Part shown: in pieces, positions 8,901-18,175 of the stretch
How the letters are laid out: every line of letters begins with the position of its first letter
How positions within the stretch are numbered: the stretch's first letter is position 1
Assembly: GCA_017592775.1 (NCBI GenBank)
Contig: JAGFNJ010000011.1
Coordinates: forward strand, 31,881 to 95,880
Direction: 5' to 3'
Length of the DNA: 64,000 nucleotides
DNA from: Candidatus Accumulibacter conexus
Lineage (GTDB): Bacteria > Pseudomonadota > Gammaproteobacteria > Burkholderiales > Rhodocyclaceae
The notes under the pieces: model-generated
The model's input: only the letters and a program-made list of their open reading frames with translations
Told to the model about the DNA's origin: nothing
The model's database searches: none
Made by a program: the position numbers and the translations under genes

Positions 8901-9953
8901 ATGTTCAAGACCATTCAGGGGCGCCGCATCCGCGCCGGTGTAGTCGGATGTGGTCGCATCTCGAGGAATCACTTTGGTTCCATCGAGACCCACGTCAATG
9001 ACCTCGAGCTGGCTGCCGTCTGCGACAACGACCGCGCTGTTCTCGAGGCCCATGTGGAGAAACACTCTGTCAGGGGCTATGCGCGGATGGAAGAGATGTT
9101 GCGCAATGAAGCCCTTGACGTCGTCGCGCTGTGCACGCCGAGCGGCCTGCATCCCGACCAGGCCGTCCTGGCTGCCACCCACGGCGTCAACGTGGTTACC
9201 GAGAAGCCCATGGCGACTCGCTGGCAGGACGGCGTGCGCATGGTCCGCGCCTGCGACCAAGCGAACGTGCGGCTGCTGGTGGTGAAGCAGAACCGTCGCA
9301 ACTCGACGCTGCAGATGCTCAAGCGTGCGTTTGACGAGAAGCGCTTCGGCAAGGTCTATATGGTCAGCATCAACGTCTTCTGGTCGCGGCCGCAGGAATA
9401 CTACGATTCCGCCAAGTGGCGTGGTACTTGGGAACTTGACGGCGGCGCGTTCATGAACCAGGCCAGCCACTATGTCGACCTCGTCGACTGGCTGGTCGGC
9501 CCAGTCGCCAGCGTCACCGCGATGACGGCGACCCTGGCACGGGACATCCAGGTCGAGGACACCGGCGTTCTCAATATCCGCTGGCGCAGCGGGGCTCTCG
9601 GCTCGATGAGTGTCACCATGCTCACCTACCCGAGGAACCTCGAAGGCTCGATCACCATTCTCGGGGAGAAGGGAACCGTCCGCATCGGCGGCGTTGCGGT
9701 CAACGACATCCAGGTCTGGGACTTCGCCGATCAGCGTGACTACGATGCCGACATCAAGACCGCCAACTATGAGACCACCTCGGTCTACGGCTTTGGCCAC
9801 CCGCTGTACTACCGCAACGTCGTCGATGTGCTGCGCGGCGATGCTGAACCCGAGGTCGATGGGCGTGAAGGCCTGAAGTCACTTGAAGTCCTGATTGCCG
9901 CATACCTGTCGGCTCGCGATGGGCGCGAGATCGCCTTGCCACTCGAATACTGA
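8901..9953 (+). CDS. wbpB: UDP-N-acetylglucosaminuronate 3-dehydrogenase, WbpB/WlbA-like
   Basis: A 350-residue Gfo/Idh/MocA-family oxidoreductase. The N-terminal Rossmann fold has AGVVGCGRISRNHF, and EKPMATRWQDG near residue 97 carries the family EKP lysine. Established relatives WbpB (Pseudomonas) and WlbA (Bordetella) oxidise C3 of UDP-GlcNAcA with NAD+. The length matches WlbA. The ATG at 8901 follows GAAGGA. It is followed by homologues of wbpD, wbpE and wbpI, so the next three steps of the same pathway are encoded alongside. The UDP-GlcNAc 6-dehydrogenase (WbpA) that must supply the substrate is not in the window. Confidence 0.8.
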   Translation: MFKTIQGRRIRAGVVGCGRISRNHFGSIETHVNDLELAAVCDNDRAVLEAHVEKHSVRGYARMEEMLRNEALDVVALCTPSGLHPDQAVLAATHGVNVVTEKPMATRWQDGVRMVRACDQANVRLLVVKQNRRNSTLQMLKRAFDEKRFGKVYMVSINVFWSRPQEYYDSAKWRGTWELDGGAFMNQASHYVDLVDWLVGPVASVTAMTATLARDIQVEDTGVLNIRWRSGALGSMSVTMLTYPRNLEGSITILGEKGTVRIGGVAVNDIQVWDFADQRDYDADIKTANYETTSVYGFGHPLYYRNVVDVLRGDAEPEVDGREGLKSLEVLIAAYLSARDGREIALPLEY

Positions 9954-9960
9954 CCGGTTG

Positions 9961-11028
9961 ATGGACATCGGCATCGTTGGTGGCGGCATCAACGGTTTGT
10001 GTTGTGCCTGGCAGTTGCAGCAGAGCGGTCACGCAGTACGCCTGTACGAACGCAACAGACTGATGGCGGCGACCAGTTCACGCTCATCCAAGCTGCTGCA
10101 CGGCGGGCTGCGCTATCTTGAGAACCTCGAGTTCCGGCTGGTGCGCGAGGCATTGCGCGAGCGCGACAGCTGGCTCGCTCGGGTGCCCAGCCTGACCCGG
10201 CCGCTGCGGCTGCTGATGCCGATCTACCGTGGCGGGCGTCGTTCACGCTGGCTGATTCGCGCCGGGCTGTTCCTCTACGACTCGCTGGCAGGCAGGAGCG
10301 CACTGCCAGCCGCCAACTGGCGCACGGCCGGACAGATCCTGCAGGCCGATCCGCAACTGCGTCGCGAGGGACTGCTCGGCGGCTACAGCTTCTCCGATGG
10401 CCAGATGGACGATCAGGCACTGGGGTTGTGGGTCGCCGAGCAAGCCCGGGCAGCGGGCGCCGTCCTGCGCGAGCACTGCGAGGTACGACGAGTGGATCGC
10501 AGCGGCCGGATTGAGTTCGCCGATGGCACTTCGGCTCGGCATGAGCGCCTCATCAACGTCTGTGGGCCGTGGGCCGAACGCCTGCTCGAGCAGAGTGGAA
10601 TCGGTTCCCCGTATCGCTTGGATCTGGTGCGGGGTAGTCACCTGATCCTCGATCGTCCCTGTCCGCAGGCCTACGTGCTGGAGGTCCCCTGCGAGCCGCG
10701 AATCGTTTTCGTCCTTCCCTGGCAGGGACGAACGCTGGTCGGCACGACTGAAGTCCGGCAGGCGCTCGACGCCCCCGTGGTCTGCGACCCGGGCGAGCAG
10801 GACTACCTGCTGACGGTCATCGGCCACTATTTCCCATGCTCTGGCGGGTCCGACCGGGTGCTCGAGGCTTTTGCCGGTGTCCGTCCGCTGCTCCAGTCGG
10901 CCAGAAAGCCGGCGCAGGCCACACGTGAGTACGCCGTGCACCGTGACGGCGTGCTGATCAGCGTCTTTGGCGGCAAGTGGACAACCGCTCATGCGCTGGC
11001 GAGAAGGGTTTCCGACCACATTCACTGA
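9961..11028 (+). CDS. FAD-dependent oxidoreductase, GlpD/DAO-like
   Basis: A 355-residue FAD oxidoreductase. The dinucleotide-binding motif [15 protein letters not shown] is at residues 3-17, and [15 protein letters not shown] near residue 40 is the GlpD-type FAD-contacting stretch. A late [12 protein letters not shown] also matches glycerol-3-phosphate dehydrogenase. The protein lacks the ~150-residue C-terminal domain of GlpD (about 500 residues), so it is a short form. It sits seven bases after the wbpB-like gene and 13 before the wbpD-like gene, inside a biosynthetic operon where GlpD has no textbook role. It may oxidise a sugar or glycerol substituent or assist WbpB; the substrate is unknown. 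Confidence 0.7.
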   Translation: MDIGIVGGGINGLCCAWQLQQSGHAVRLYERNRLMAATSSRSSKLLHGGLRYLENLEFRLVREALRERDSWLARVPSLTRPLRLLMPIYRGGRRSRWLIRAGLFLYDSLAGRSALPAANWRTAGQILQADPQLRREGLLGGYSFSDGQMDDQALGLWVAEQARAAGAVLREHCEVRRVDRSGRIEFADGTSARHERLINVCGPWAERLLEQSGIGSPYRLDLVRGSHLILDRPCPQAYVLEVPCEPRIVFVLPWQGRTLVGTTEVRQALDAPVVCDPGEQDYLLTVIGHYFPCSGGSDRVLEAFAGVRPLLQSARKPAQATREYAVHRDGVLISVFGGKWTTAHALARRVSDHIH

Positions 11029-11041
11029 ATCCGGGAGGGTC

Positions 11042-11674
11042 ATGAACGGTTTTACGGCAGATTCGACGGCAATCATCGACAGCGGCGCTGTAGTTGGCGA
11101 CAATACCCGCATCTGGCAATGGGTACATGTCAGCGCTCAGGCACGCATCGGCAACGATTGTTCGCTTGGTCAGAACGTCTTCGTCGGCAACAGGGTGATC
11201 ATCGGCAACAACGTCAAGATCCAGAACAATGTTTCGGTCTATGACAACGTGACACTCGAGGACGATGTCTTCTGCGGCCCGAGCATGGTCTTCACCAACG
11301 TCTACAACCCACGCAGCCATGTATCGCGCAAGCATGAGTACCGCGACACGCTGGTCAGACGGGGCGCCACTTTGGGCGCCAACTGCACCATTGTCTGCGG
11401 CGTCACGGTCGGCGAGTATGCTTTTGTCGCCGCCGGCGCGGTGGTCAACCGGGACGTACCCGCCTACGCGCTGATGGCGGGCGTCCCCGCGAGACAGATT
11501 GGCTGGATCAGCCAGCACGGCGAACGCCTCGATCTGCCGCTCAGCGGCGACGGGGAGGCGCGTTGCCCGGCGACGGCGGTCCGCTACCTGCTCAGGGATG
11601 GGCAGGTCTGTTGCGTGCAGGACGCCCATGGCGACCGGGAAGTGGCGCCAGGCGCCCCGCAGCCCGGCCATTGA
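11042..11674 (+). CDS. wbpD: UDP-3-amino-uronate N-acetyltransferase, WbpD-like
   Basis: A 210-residue left-handed beta-helix acetyltransferase with many hexapeptide repeats from residue ~10 to 160. The stretches [36 protein letters not shown] and [20 protein letters not shown] are very close to WbpD/WlbB, which acetylate the 3-amino group of UDP-GlcNAc(3NH2)A using acetyl-CoA. GGGAGGG lies just before the ATG at 11042. The C-terminal segment beyond the helix is also WbpD-like. Its position between wbpB-like and wbpE-like genes supports the same pathway. Confidence 0.88.
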   Translation: MNGFTADSTAIIDSGAVVGDNTRIWQWVHVSAQARIGNDCSLGQNVFVGNRVIIGNNVKIQNNVSVYDNVTLEDDVFCGPSMVFTNVYNPRSHVSRKHEYRDTLVRRGATLGANCTIVCGVTVGEYAFVAAGAVVNRDVPAYALMAGVPARQIGWISQHGERLDLPLSGDGEARCPATAVRYLLRDGQVCCVQDAHGDREVAPGAPQPGH

Positions 11675-11744
11675 TGTCGCAACCGACAGCGTTCCGGCGG
11701 TCCGCGGAAGGGGCCCGCTTCAACCGTAAGTCAGCAGGATACTC

Positions 11745-12851
11745 ATGAGCATTCAATTCATCGACCTCAAGGCACAATACGCCTCTCTCCGCGGCCCGAT
11801 CCATGAGCGCATGCAACGGGTACTCGATCACGGCCAGTACATCATGGGCCCGGAAGTCAGGGAACTGGAAGAGAGGCTCGAAAGCTACACGGGCAGTTCG
11901 CACTGCATCACCTGCGCGTCGGGAACCGAGGCACTGCTCATCTCGTTGATGGCACTTGGTGTCGGGCCGGGAGATGAGGTGATCACGACGCCGTTCACCT
12001 TCGTCGCGACGGCGGAAGTGATTGCCCTGGCAGGCGCGACACCGGTCTTCGTCGACGTCGAGCCGGACACCTGCAACATCGACGCAAGCCTGGTTGCCGC
12101 GGCGATCACGGCAAGAACCCGCGCCATCATGCCCGTGTCGCTTTATGGTCAGGTCGCCGACATGGAGGAGATCCAGTCCGTTGCCCGTCGCCACGGAGAC
12201 ATTCCCGTCATCGAGGATGCGGCGCAGAGCTTTGGCGCCACCTACCGCGGAGCGCGGAGCTGCGACCTGTCGACCGTCGGCTGCACGAGCTTCTTTCCCA
12301 GCAAGCCGCTCGGTTGTTACGGCGATGGCGGCGCGATATTCACCAGTGACGATGGTCTCGCCAAGGCGATGCGCGAGATCCGCGTGCACGGTCAGGAACG
12401 CCGCTATTTCCATACGCGGGTTGGCGTTGGCGGCCGCATGGACACGCTGCAGTGCGCCATCGTCCTCGCCAAGCTGGAGCAGTTCGACCAGGAGATCGAA
12501 CAACGCGCGGCGGTCGGCGCGCGCTATCTGGAAATGCTGCGGGATCTGCCGAACGTGCAGCGGCTGAGCGTTCGTCCGGATCGGACCTGCGTCTGGGGCC
12601 AGTTCACGGTGCAGGTGGACAGGCGGGAGCACGTTCTGCAGCAGCTTGCCGCGGCAGGCATTCCGACAGCCGTCCATTACCCGGTGCCCTTGCACCGGCA
12701 GCCCGCTTACGCCGCGTCCTGCCGCATCGCCGGGAGCCTGGAACATGCCGAGGCGGTGGCTGCGCGCGTTGTCAGTCTGCCGATGCATCCCTACCTCGAG
12801 CGACAGACCCAGGCAGAGATCGTCGCCGCGCTGGCGCAGGCAACGGCATGA
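11745..12851 (+). CDS. wbpE: PLP aminotransferase WbpE-like (DegT/DnrJ/EryC1 family)
   Basis: A 368-residue sugar aminotransferase that transfers an amino group from glutamate to C3 of the 3-keto uronic acid nucleotide made by WbpB. It begins MSIQFIDLKAQYASLRG and has VLDHGQYIMGPEVRELEERL, FTFVATAEVIALAGATPVFV, VIEDAAQSFGATYRG and FFPSKPLGCYGDGGAIFT; the Lys in SKPLG is the PLP Schiff-base residue. These stretches match Pseudomonas WbpE closely. The stop overlaps the start of the next gene (ATGA at 12848-12851), indicating coupling to the 2-epimerase. Confidence 0.9.
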   Translation: MSIQFIDLKAQYASLRGPIHERMQRVLDHGQYIMGPEVRELEERLESYTGSSHCITCASGTEALLISLMALGVGPGDEVITTPFTFVATAEVIALAGATPVFVDVEPDTCNIDASLVAAAITARTRAIMPVSLYGQVADMEEIQSVARRHGDIPVIEDAAQSFGATYRGARSCDLSTVGCTSFFPSKPLGCYGDGGAIFTSDDGLAKAMREIRVHGQERRYFHTRVGVGGRMDTLQCAIVLAKLEQFDQEIEQRAAVGARYLEMLRDLPNVQRLSVRPDRTCVWGQFTVQVDRREHVLQQLAAAGIPTAVHYPVPLHRQPAYAASCRIAGSLEHAEAVAARVVSLPMHPYLERQTQAEIVAALAQATA

Positions 12852-13927
12852 AGCTGCTGACCGTCGTCGGCGCCCGGCCCCAGTTCATCAAGGCTGCTGC
12901 GGTCTCGCGAGTGATACGCGATGACTTTTCTGCGGACATCGACGAGATCCTCGTTCACACGGGCCAGCACTTCGACGAGAACATGTCCCGCGTCTTCTTC
13001 GACGAACTGGACATCCCGCAGCCGCGTTACAACCTCGAGATTTCCGGTGGCCAGCACGGTGCCATGACGGGCCGCATGCTCGAGGCGATCGAAGCGGTGC
13101 TGTTGCAGGAGAGGCCCGACTGGGTGCTGATCTACGGCGACACCAACTCGACGCTCGCGGGCGCGCTGGCGGCCGCCAAACTGCACGTGCCGGTGGCCCA
13201 CGTCGAGGCTGGCCTGCGCTCGTTCAACATGCGCATGCCGGAAGAGATCAACCGCATTCTCGCCGACCGCGTCTCCAGCCTGCTCTTCTGCCCGACGGAA
13301 ACGGCAGTGAGAAACCTGCAGGCGGAAGGCCTCGCGAAGGGCGTCGTCAACGTCGGCGATGTGATGTACGACGTTGCCCTCTTCTATCGTGACCGAGCCC
13401 GGCAACACAGCGAGGTGCTGCAGCGATTGCGGTTGCGACCAGGGAATTTCGCCCTTGCCACCTGCCACCGGGCCGAGAACACCGACGATCCGGAACGACT
13501 CGGGGGGATCCTGTCGGCGCTGGCGCGGACCGCCGAGGGCTTGCCGGTGGTCCTGCCGCTCCATCCGCGGACGCGGAAGCTTGCCGAGGAACATGATCTG
13601 CTGCATCATCTGGATTCGCTCACCCTCACCGAACCTTTGCCCTTTCTCGACATGGTGGCGCTCGAACAGGCGGCACGGCTGATCCTGACGGATTCGGGCG
13701 GAGTGCAGAAGGAGGCGTTCTTCTACCGTGTTCCCTGCATCACGATGCGCGACGAGACCGAGTGGGTCGAGACTGTCGAGACCGGCTGGAATCGGCTGGT
13801 CGGCGCGTCGTGTCCGGCGATCGTCGCCGCAGTCGGCGAGGTGCTTGCCGGTCGGACCGGGGTTGAGCAGGGCAACCCGTACGGCGACGGCATGGCGGCG
13901 AGATCGATTGTCTCCCGCCTTCTCTGA
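12848..13927 (+). CDS. wbpI: UDP-2,3-diacetamido-glucuronate 2-epimerase, WbpI-like
   Basis: A 359-residue non-hydrolysing UDP-sugar 2-epimerase of the WecB/WbpI family. The N-terminus MKLLTVVGARPQFIKAAAVS, the catalytic HTGQHFDENMS region, NLEISGGQHGAMTGRMLEAI, HVEAGLRSFNMRMPEEINR and LTDSGGVQKEAFF are all present. The GGQHGAMTGRML stretch and the context favour WbpI (epimerises UDP-GlcNAc(3NAc)A to the manno form) over housekeeping WecB. The start is set by ATGA overlap with wbpE. Together with wbpB, wbpD and wbpE this yields UDP-ManNAc(3NAc)A. Confidence 0.8.
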   Translation: MKLLTVVGARPQFIKAAAVSRVIRDDFSADIDEILVHTGQHFDENMSRVFFDELDIPQPRYNLEISGGQHGAMTGRMLEAIEAVLLQERPDWVLIYGDTNSTLAGALAAAKLHVPVAHVEAGLRSFNMRMPEEINRILADRVSSLLFCPTETAVRNLQAEGLAKGVVNVGDVMYDVALFYRDRARQHSEVLQRLRLRPGNFALATCHRAENTDDPERLGGILSALARTAEGLPVVLPLHPRTRKLAEEHDLLHHLDSLTLTEPLPFLDMVALEQAARLILTDSGGVQKEAFFYRVPCITMRDETEWVETVETGWNRLVGASCPAIVAAVGEVLAGRTGVEQGNPYGDGMAARSIVSRLL

Positions 13928-13980
13928 ACGGTGGTCAGTCCGCCCATCGGTGTCCACATTTCACACTTAACAAGGAAAGC

Positions 13981-14922
13981 ATGATGAAGGTCTTTGTCAG
14001 CGGAGGGCTCGGACAGATCGGCTCGCATATCGTCGAGATGCTGCTCGCCCGGGGCGACCAGGTGGTCACCGTCGACAACCTCGCGACCGGGCGCAGGGAA
14101 CACCTCGCCGACCATCCCGAATTGAGGATCGTCATCGACTCGGTGGCCAACAAGCCGCTGATCGAGCAACTGATCGGTGACTTCAGGCCGGACGCCATCG
14201 TTCACACCGCGGCCTCGTACAAGGATCCGGATGATTGGTACAACGACACGCTGACCAACTGCGTCGGTGGCTCGAACATGGTCGACGCCGCCAAGAAGTT
14301 CGGCGTCAGTCGCTTCATCTATTTCCAGACGGCACTGTGCTATGGTCTCCGTCCCCTGCAGCAACCGATTCGTCTCGACCACCCGCGCAACCCGGTAGGC
14401 AGCAGCTACGCCATCTCGAAGACCACCAATGAGTACTACCTCGAACTCTCGGGTGTCGATTACGTGACCTTCCGTCTGGCAAACGTCGTCGGTCCGCGCA
14501 ACGTTGCCGGTCCACTGCCGATCTTCTACCAGCGCCTGAAGGATGGCAAGCAGTGCTTCGTCACGCGTGCGCGGCGCGATTTCGTCTTCGTCAAGGATCT
14601 CGCGCGCGTCGTCCTCAAGGCCGTCGACGGCACTGGCCACGGCGCCTACCATTTCTCGTCTGGCAAGGACGTCGCCATCCAGGAACTCTACGATGCGGTC
14701 GTCACCGCCCTCGATGTCCCGGGCCGACCGCAGGCAGAGATCAAGGAACTTGGGCCGGACGACGTCTTCTCGATCCTCCTCGACCCCAGTCGCACCTTCC
14801 AGGATTTTGGCGAGATCGCCTTCACGCCGCTGCAGGATACGGTCGGCGCGGCCATGGACTACTACCGCAAGCACGGCACGCTGGGTGAGTACACGCACCT
14901 GCGCCTGCAAGAGCAGCACTAG
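13981..14922 (+). CDS. NAD-dependent sugar epimerase/dehydratase (extended SDR), first of a pair
   Basis: A 313-residue extended SDR. GGLGQIGSH near residue 9 is the NAD(P) glycine motif, and YAISKTTNEYY holds the catalytic Tyr-x3-Lys. The usual SSxxVYG strand is replaced by FQTALCYG, shared with the next gene. It resembles the WbmF/WbmG group of epimerases in the Bordetella O-antigen locus, which act on diacetamido-uronic acids. The ATG at 13981 follows AAGGAAAGC. It could be a C4 or C5 epimerase producing galacto- or gulo-configured sugars; the exact reaction is not visible. Confidence 0.8.
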   Translation: MMKVFVSGGLGQIGSHIVEMLLARGDQVVTVDNLATGRREHLADHPELRIVIDSVANKPLIEQLIGDFRPDAIVHTAASYKDPDDWYNDTLTNCVGGSNMVDAAKKFGVSRFIYFQTALCYGLRPLQQPIRLDHPRNPVGSSYAISKTTNEYYLELSGVDYVTFRLANVVGPRNVAGPLPIFYQRLKDGKQCFVTRARRDFVFVKDLARVVLKAVDGTGHGAYHFSSGKDVAIQELYDAVVTALDVPGRPQAEIKELGPDDVFSILLDPSRTFQDFGEIAFTPLQDTVGAAMDYYRKHGTLGEYTHLRLQEQH

Positions 14923-14934
14923 AAGAGGCTGGGC

Positions 14935-15870
14935 ATGCGTATCCTGATAACTGGCGGCGCTGGCTGCCTCGGATCCAATCTCATCGAACATTGGTTGCCG
15001 AAGGGCCACGAGATTCTCGTCATCGACAACTTTGCCACCGGCAGGCGTGAGGTTGTCCCCGCGGTTCCCGGACTGACCGTCAGGGAGGGCAGCGTTGCCG
15101 ATGCGCAGCTCGTCGATGAATGCTTCTCCCTCTTCAGGCCCGACGTCGTCATCCACGCCGCGGCTGCCTACAAGGATCCCGACGACTGGCTCGAGGACTC
15201 GACCACGAACATCATCGGCAGCATCGTCGTCGCCAGGGCCGCGCAGGCGTTCAAGCTCAGGCGCCTGATCAATTTCCAGACCGCCCTGTGCTACGGCCGA
15301 CCGCAAGAACTGCCCATTCCGGCGAGTCACCCGACGGCGCCGTTCACCAGTTACGGCATCACCAAGACAGCAGGCGAACAGTTCCTCCTGCTTTCCGGAG
15401 TGCCCACCCTGTCGCTGCGCATCGCCAATGTCACGGGGCCGCGGCTCGCCATCGGGCCGATACCGACTTTCTACAAGCGCCTGCAAGCTGGCCAGAGCTG
15501 CTTCTGCTCGGAGACCTCGCGCGACTTTCTCGACATGGCCGACTTTCTCGACTTCATGGACTTGGCGATCGCAGAGGATGCGCCAACCGGAATCTTCAAC
15601 CTGTCCACCGGCGAAGCGCACTCGATCAAGGAGATCTTCGATCTGGTCGCCGAGCACCTTGGCCTCGGCGCAATCGAGGTTCCCGTGGTGCCGCCGGCAG
15701 CAGACGATGTGCCGGTCGTTTCACTCGATCCCGGTGCGGCAATCGAGGCTTTCGGGTGGCGGGCAAGAGTCGGCTTTGCCGACACGATCCGGCGCCAATT
15801 GGTGTGGTACGACCGGTACGGCATCAGCGACGTCTTTTCGCATCTCAAGGCCAGCGGACAGGATCAGTGA
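14935..15870 (+). CDS. NAD-dependent sugar epimerase/dehydratase (extended SDR), second of a pair
   Basis: A 311-residue extended SDR, clearly paralogous to the preceding protein: both share YKDPDDW, INFQTALCYG/IYFQTALCYG and RDFVF/RDFLD. GGAGCLGSN is the nucleotide motif and YGITKTAGEQF the catalytic Tyr-x3-Lys. It starts 12 bases after the previous stop. The pair probably arose by duplication and may act in sequence or as a hetero-oligomer on a UDP-diacetamido-uronate. Similarity to Bordetella WbmF/WbmG is a recollection of family patterns, not a search result. Confidence 0.8.
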   Translation: MRILITGGAGCLGSNLIEHWLPKGHEILVIDNFATGRREVVPAVPGLTVREGSVADAQLVDECFSLFRPDVVIHAAAAYKDPDDWLEDSTTNIIGSIVVARAAQAFKLRRLINFQTALCYGRPQELPIPASHPTAPFTSYGITKTAGEQFLLLSGVPTLSLRIANVTGPRLAIGPIPTFYKRLQAGQSCFCSETSRDFLDMADFLDFMDLAIAEDAPTGIFNLSTGEAHSIKEIFDLVAEHLGLGAIEVPVVPPAADDVPVVSLDPGAAIEAFGWRARVGFADTIRRQLVWYDRYGISDVFSHLKASGQDQ

Positions 15871-15882
15871 AAGAGGTTCAGC

Positions 15883-16944
15883 ATGACGAGTAGTGCAAGC
15901 TTCAGTGGTTCGCGGGTGTTGGTGGTCGGCGGCGCCGGCTTTGTCGGCAGCAACCTCGTGCATCGGATCCTGGACCAGGATCCCGCGGAGATCATCGTCG
16001 TCGACAACCTCCTGTCGGCGGACGTAGCCAACATCCCGGCCGATGCGCGCGTGCGCTTCGTCTTCGGTTCGATCACCGACGACCACATCCTGGCCGGGCT
16101 GGATGAGGAACTGGACTACGTCTTCCATCTCGCCTGTTATCACGGCAACCAGTCGTCGATTGCCGACCCGTTTGCTGACCACGACAACAATACCTATACC
16201 TCGCTCAAGCTCTTCGACCGCCTGAAGGACATCAAGGGACTGCAGAAGGTCGTCTACGCGGCGGCGGCATGCGCAGTCGCGGAGAAGACCTACGACGCCC
16301 CGACGGCAACGACCGAGGAGCAGCCGGTCACCCTTTACCACGACAGCCCCTACTCGATCTCGAAGATCATCGGCGAACTGTACGGCAACTACTACTTCCA
16401 GCGGTGCGGGCTGCCCTTCGTCAAGGCCCGCTTCTCCAATGTCTACGGGCCGCGCGAGATTCTCGGAGCCGGGCAGTGGCGTGGTACGGTGCACACCGTC
16501 TGGCGCAATGTCACGCCGACCTTCATCTGGCGCGCACTGCACGGGGAAGCGCTGCCACTCGACAACGGCGGCAACGCCAGTCGCGATTTCATTTTCGTCG
16601 AGGACATGGCGCGGGGCCTGATGGCCTGCGCGCTGCATGGATGCGCAGGCGGTGTCTATAACCTTGCCACCGGGTGTGAGACGAGCATTCTGGAGCTGGC
16701 AACCATCATCAACGAGTACACCGGCAACACGACGCCACTCGACCTGCGCCCTGCCCGCGACTGGGATCGCTCCGGGAAGCGCTTTGCCTCCACCGAGAAG
16801 GCGGCCCGCGAGTTGGGCTTCAGCGCGCAGGTCAACATCCGCGATGGCCTGCGCCGTACGGTCGAATGGACCCGGGCGAACCGGGAACTGATCCAGCGCA
16901 GCATCGCCAGGCACGACAAGTTGATGACGCAGGCTGGGGCGTGA
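15883..16944 (+). CDS. NAD-dependent epimerase/dehydratase (SDR), WbmH-like
   Basis: A 353-residue extended SDR. VVGGAGFVGSNLVHR near residue 13 binds NAD(P), and YSISKIIGELY holds the catalytic Tyr and Lys. An insertion around residues 190-220 (REILGAGQWRGTVHTVWRNV) is unlike GalE and is typical of a separate branch found in O-antigen clusters. RDFIFVEDMARGL is the usual late strand. It lies 12 bases after the preceding SDR. Product and substrate are unknown. Confidence 0.78.
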   Translation: MTSSASFSGSRVLVVGGAGFVGSNLVHRILDQDPAEIIVVDNLLSADVANIPADARVRFVFGSITDDHILAGLDEELDYVFHLACYHGNQSSIADPFADHDNNTYTSLKLFDRLKDIKGLQKVVYAAAACAVAEKTYDAPTATTEEQPVTLYHDSPYSISKIIGELYGNYYFQRCGLPFVKARFSNVYGPREILGAGQWRGTVHTVWRNVTPTFIWRALHGEALPLDNGGNASRDFIFVEDMARGLMACALHGCAGGVYNLATGCETSILELATIINEYTGNTTPLDLRPARDWDRSGKRFASTEKAARELGFSAQVNIRDGLRRTVEWTRANRELIQRSIARHDKLMTQAGA

Positions 16945-17194
16945 CATCCGGCGCGACCCGCCATGCCGCCGGACCGAACAGCCTTGCCGCTGTCGGGGGC
17001 GGACACGCGCGTCCGGGGGTTGCAAGCCTGTGAACGAATCGTCGCGAGCTGCCCAGGATGCGAGGCGGGAACGAGCAGCGGCGCAGACCCGGCGCGCAGT
17101 AGATTTGTTCACGGCTTCCGGATACGGCGACCTGGCGAGAGAATGTCCATGAACGGTTGCGCGCTGTTGGGATAGAAGAACTGGAAAGCGAAAA

Positions 17195-18175
17195 ATGAAT
17201 GCGTTGAACAATGCGAGAGTGTTGCTGATTGGCGGCGCCGGCTTCATCGGCAGCCATGTGGTCGGAGAACTGCTCAAGACGGACGTCGGCGAAGTACTGA
17301 TCTACGACAACTTTGCTCGCGGCAAGCGAAACTATCTCGCACCTCATCTTCCGGATCCGAGGTGTCGTCTCTACCAGAACGGGGCGGACATCCGCGAGGT
17401 CGATCTCCTTGACGACGCCATGCGCGGTTGTGACTACGTCATTCACCTGGCGGCGATGTGGCTGCTGCACTGCAAGGACTTTCCCCGCACCGCCTTCCAC
17501 GTCAACATCGAGGGCACCTTCAACGTCCTCGAGGCATGCGTCAGAAACGGGGTCAAGCGCCTGGTCTACTCGTCGTCGGCATCCGTGTACGGAGATGCGG
17601 TGGAGGTGCCAATGACGGAGGCTCATCCTTTCATGAACCGGAATTTCTACGGCGCCTCCAAGATTGCCGGCGAAGCCATGTGCAGGGCCTTTCACGATCG
17701 CTACGGGCTTTCCTACGTCGGGCTGCGCTACATGAACGTTTATGGACCGCACCAGGATCAGACGGCTGCCTACACCGGCGTCATCCCGATAATGCTGAAC
17801 AAGATCGACGCCAATGAAGCGCCGGTGATCAACGGTGATGGCTCGCAGGCCTACGATTTCGTCGACGTCGAGGATGTTGCCCGGTGCAACGTGCTGGCCC
17901 TGCAAGCCGAGGCCAACGACCAGTTCTACAATGTGGGCTCCGGCGTGCAAACCAGCATCAAGGAACTGTGCGACCTCATCCTGGAACTGAAGCGCTCAAG
18001 TCTGCAGGTCACCTACAAGCCCTACTCTGCCGATGACGCTCGCCGGTTGGTGCAGAATCGCATCGGCTGCCCGGCGAAAGCCGAGGCCGATCTCGGCTTC
18101 AGGTACCGCTACGGGTTGCGCGAAGGACTGGAGAAACTCATCGCTTGGCGGGAAGCCAACAAGGGCGCTTACTGA
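17195..18175 (+). CDS. NAD-dependent UDP-glucose 4-epimerase-like SDR
   Basis: A 326-residue extended SDR with canonical motifs: IGGAGFIGSHVV, HLAAMW, SSSASVYGDAV, YGASKIAGEAM and RYMNVYGPHQDQ. It is closer to classical GalE/WbpP-type enzymes than the three preceding SDRs. A 250-base spacer separates it from them, so a separate promoter is possible. The stop overlaps the next start (TGATG at 18173-18177), coupling it to the aminotransferase. An epimerase or 4,6-dehydratase feeding that aminotransferase is plausible. Confidence 0.82.
   Translation: MNALNNARVLLIGGAGFIGSHVVGELLKTDVGEVLIYDNFARGKRNYLAPHLPDPRCRLYQNGADIREVDLLDDAMRGCDYVIHLAAMWLLHCKDFPRTAFHVNIEGTFNVLEACVRNGVKRLVYSSSASVYGDAVEVPMTEAHPFMNRNFYGASKIAGEAMCRAFHDRYGLSYVGLRYMNVYGPHQDQTAAYTGVIPIMLNKIDANEAPVINGDGSQAYDFVDVEDVARCNVLALQAEANDQFYNVGSGVQTSIKELCDLILELKRSSLQVTYKPYSADDARRLVQNRIGCPAKAEADLGFRYRYGLREGLEKLIAWREANKGAY

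Noticed and set aside
8496-9800. 434-codon minus-strand open frame
   Set aside because: Antisense shadow of the wbpB-like dehydrogenase.
13723-15657. Long 644-codon open frame on the minus strand
   Set aside because: It lies antisense to wbpI and two SDR genes with clear motifs; it has no recognisable domain and arises from high-GC codon bias.
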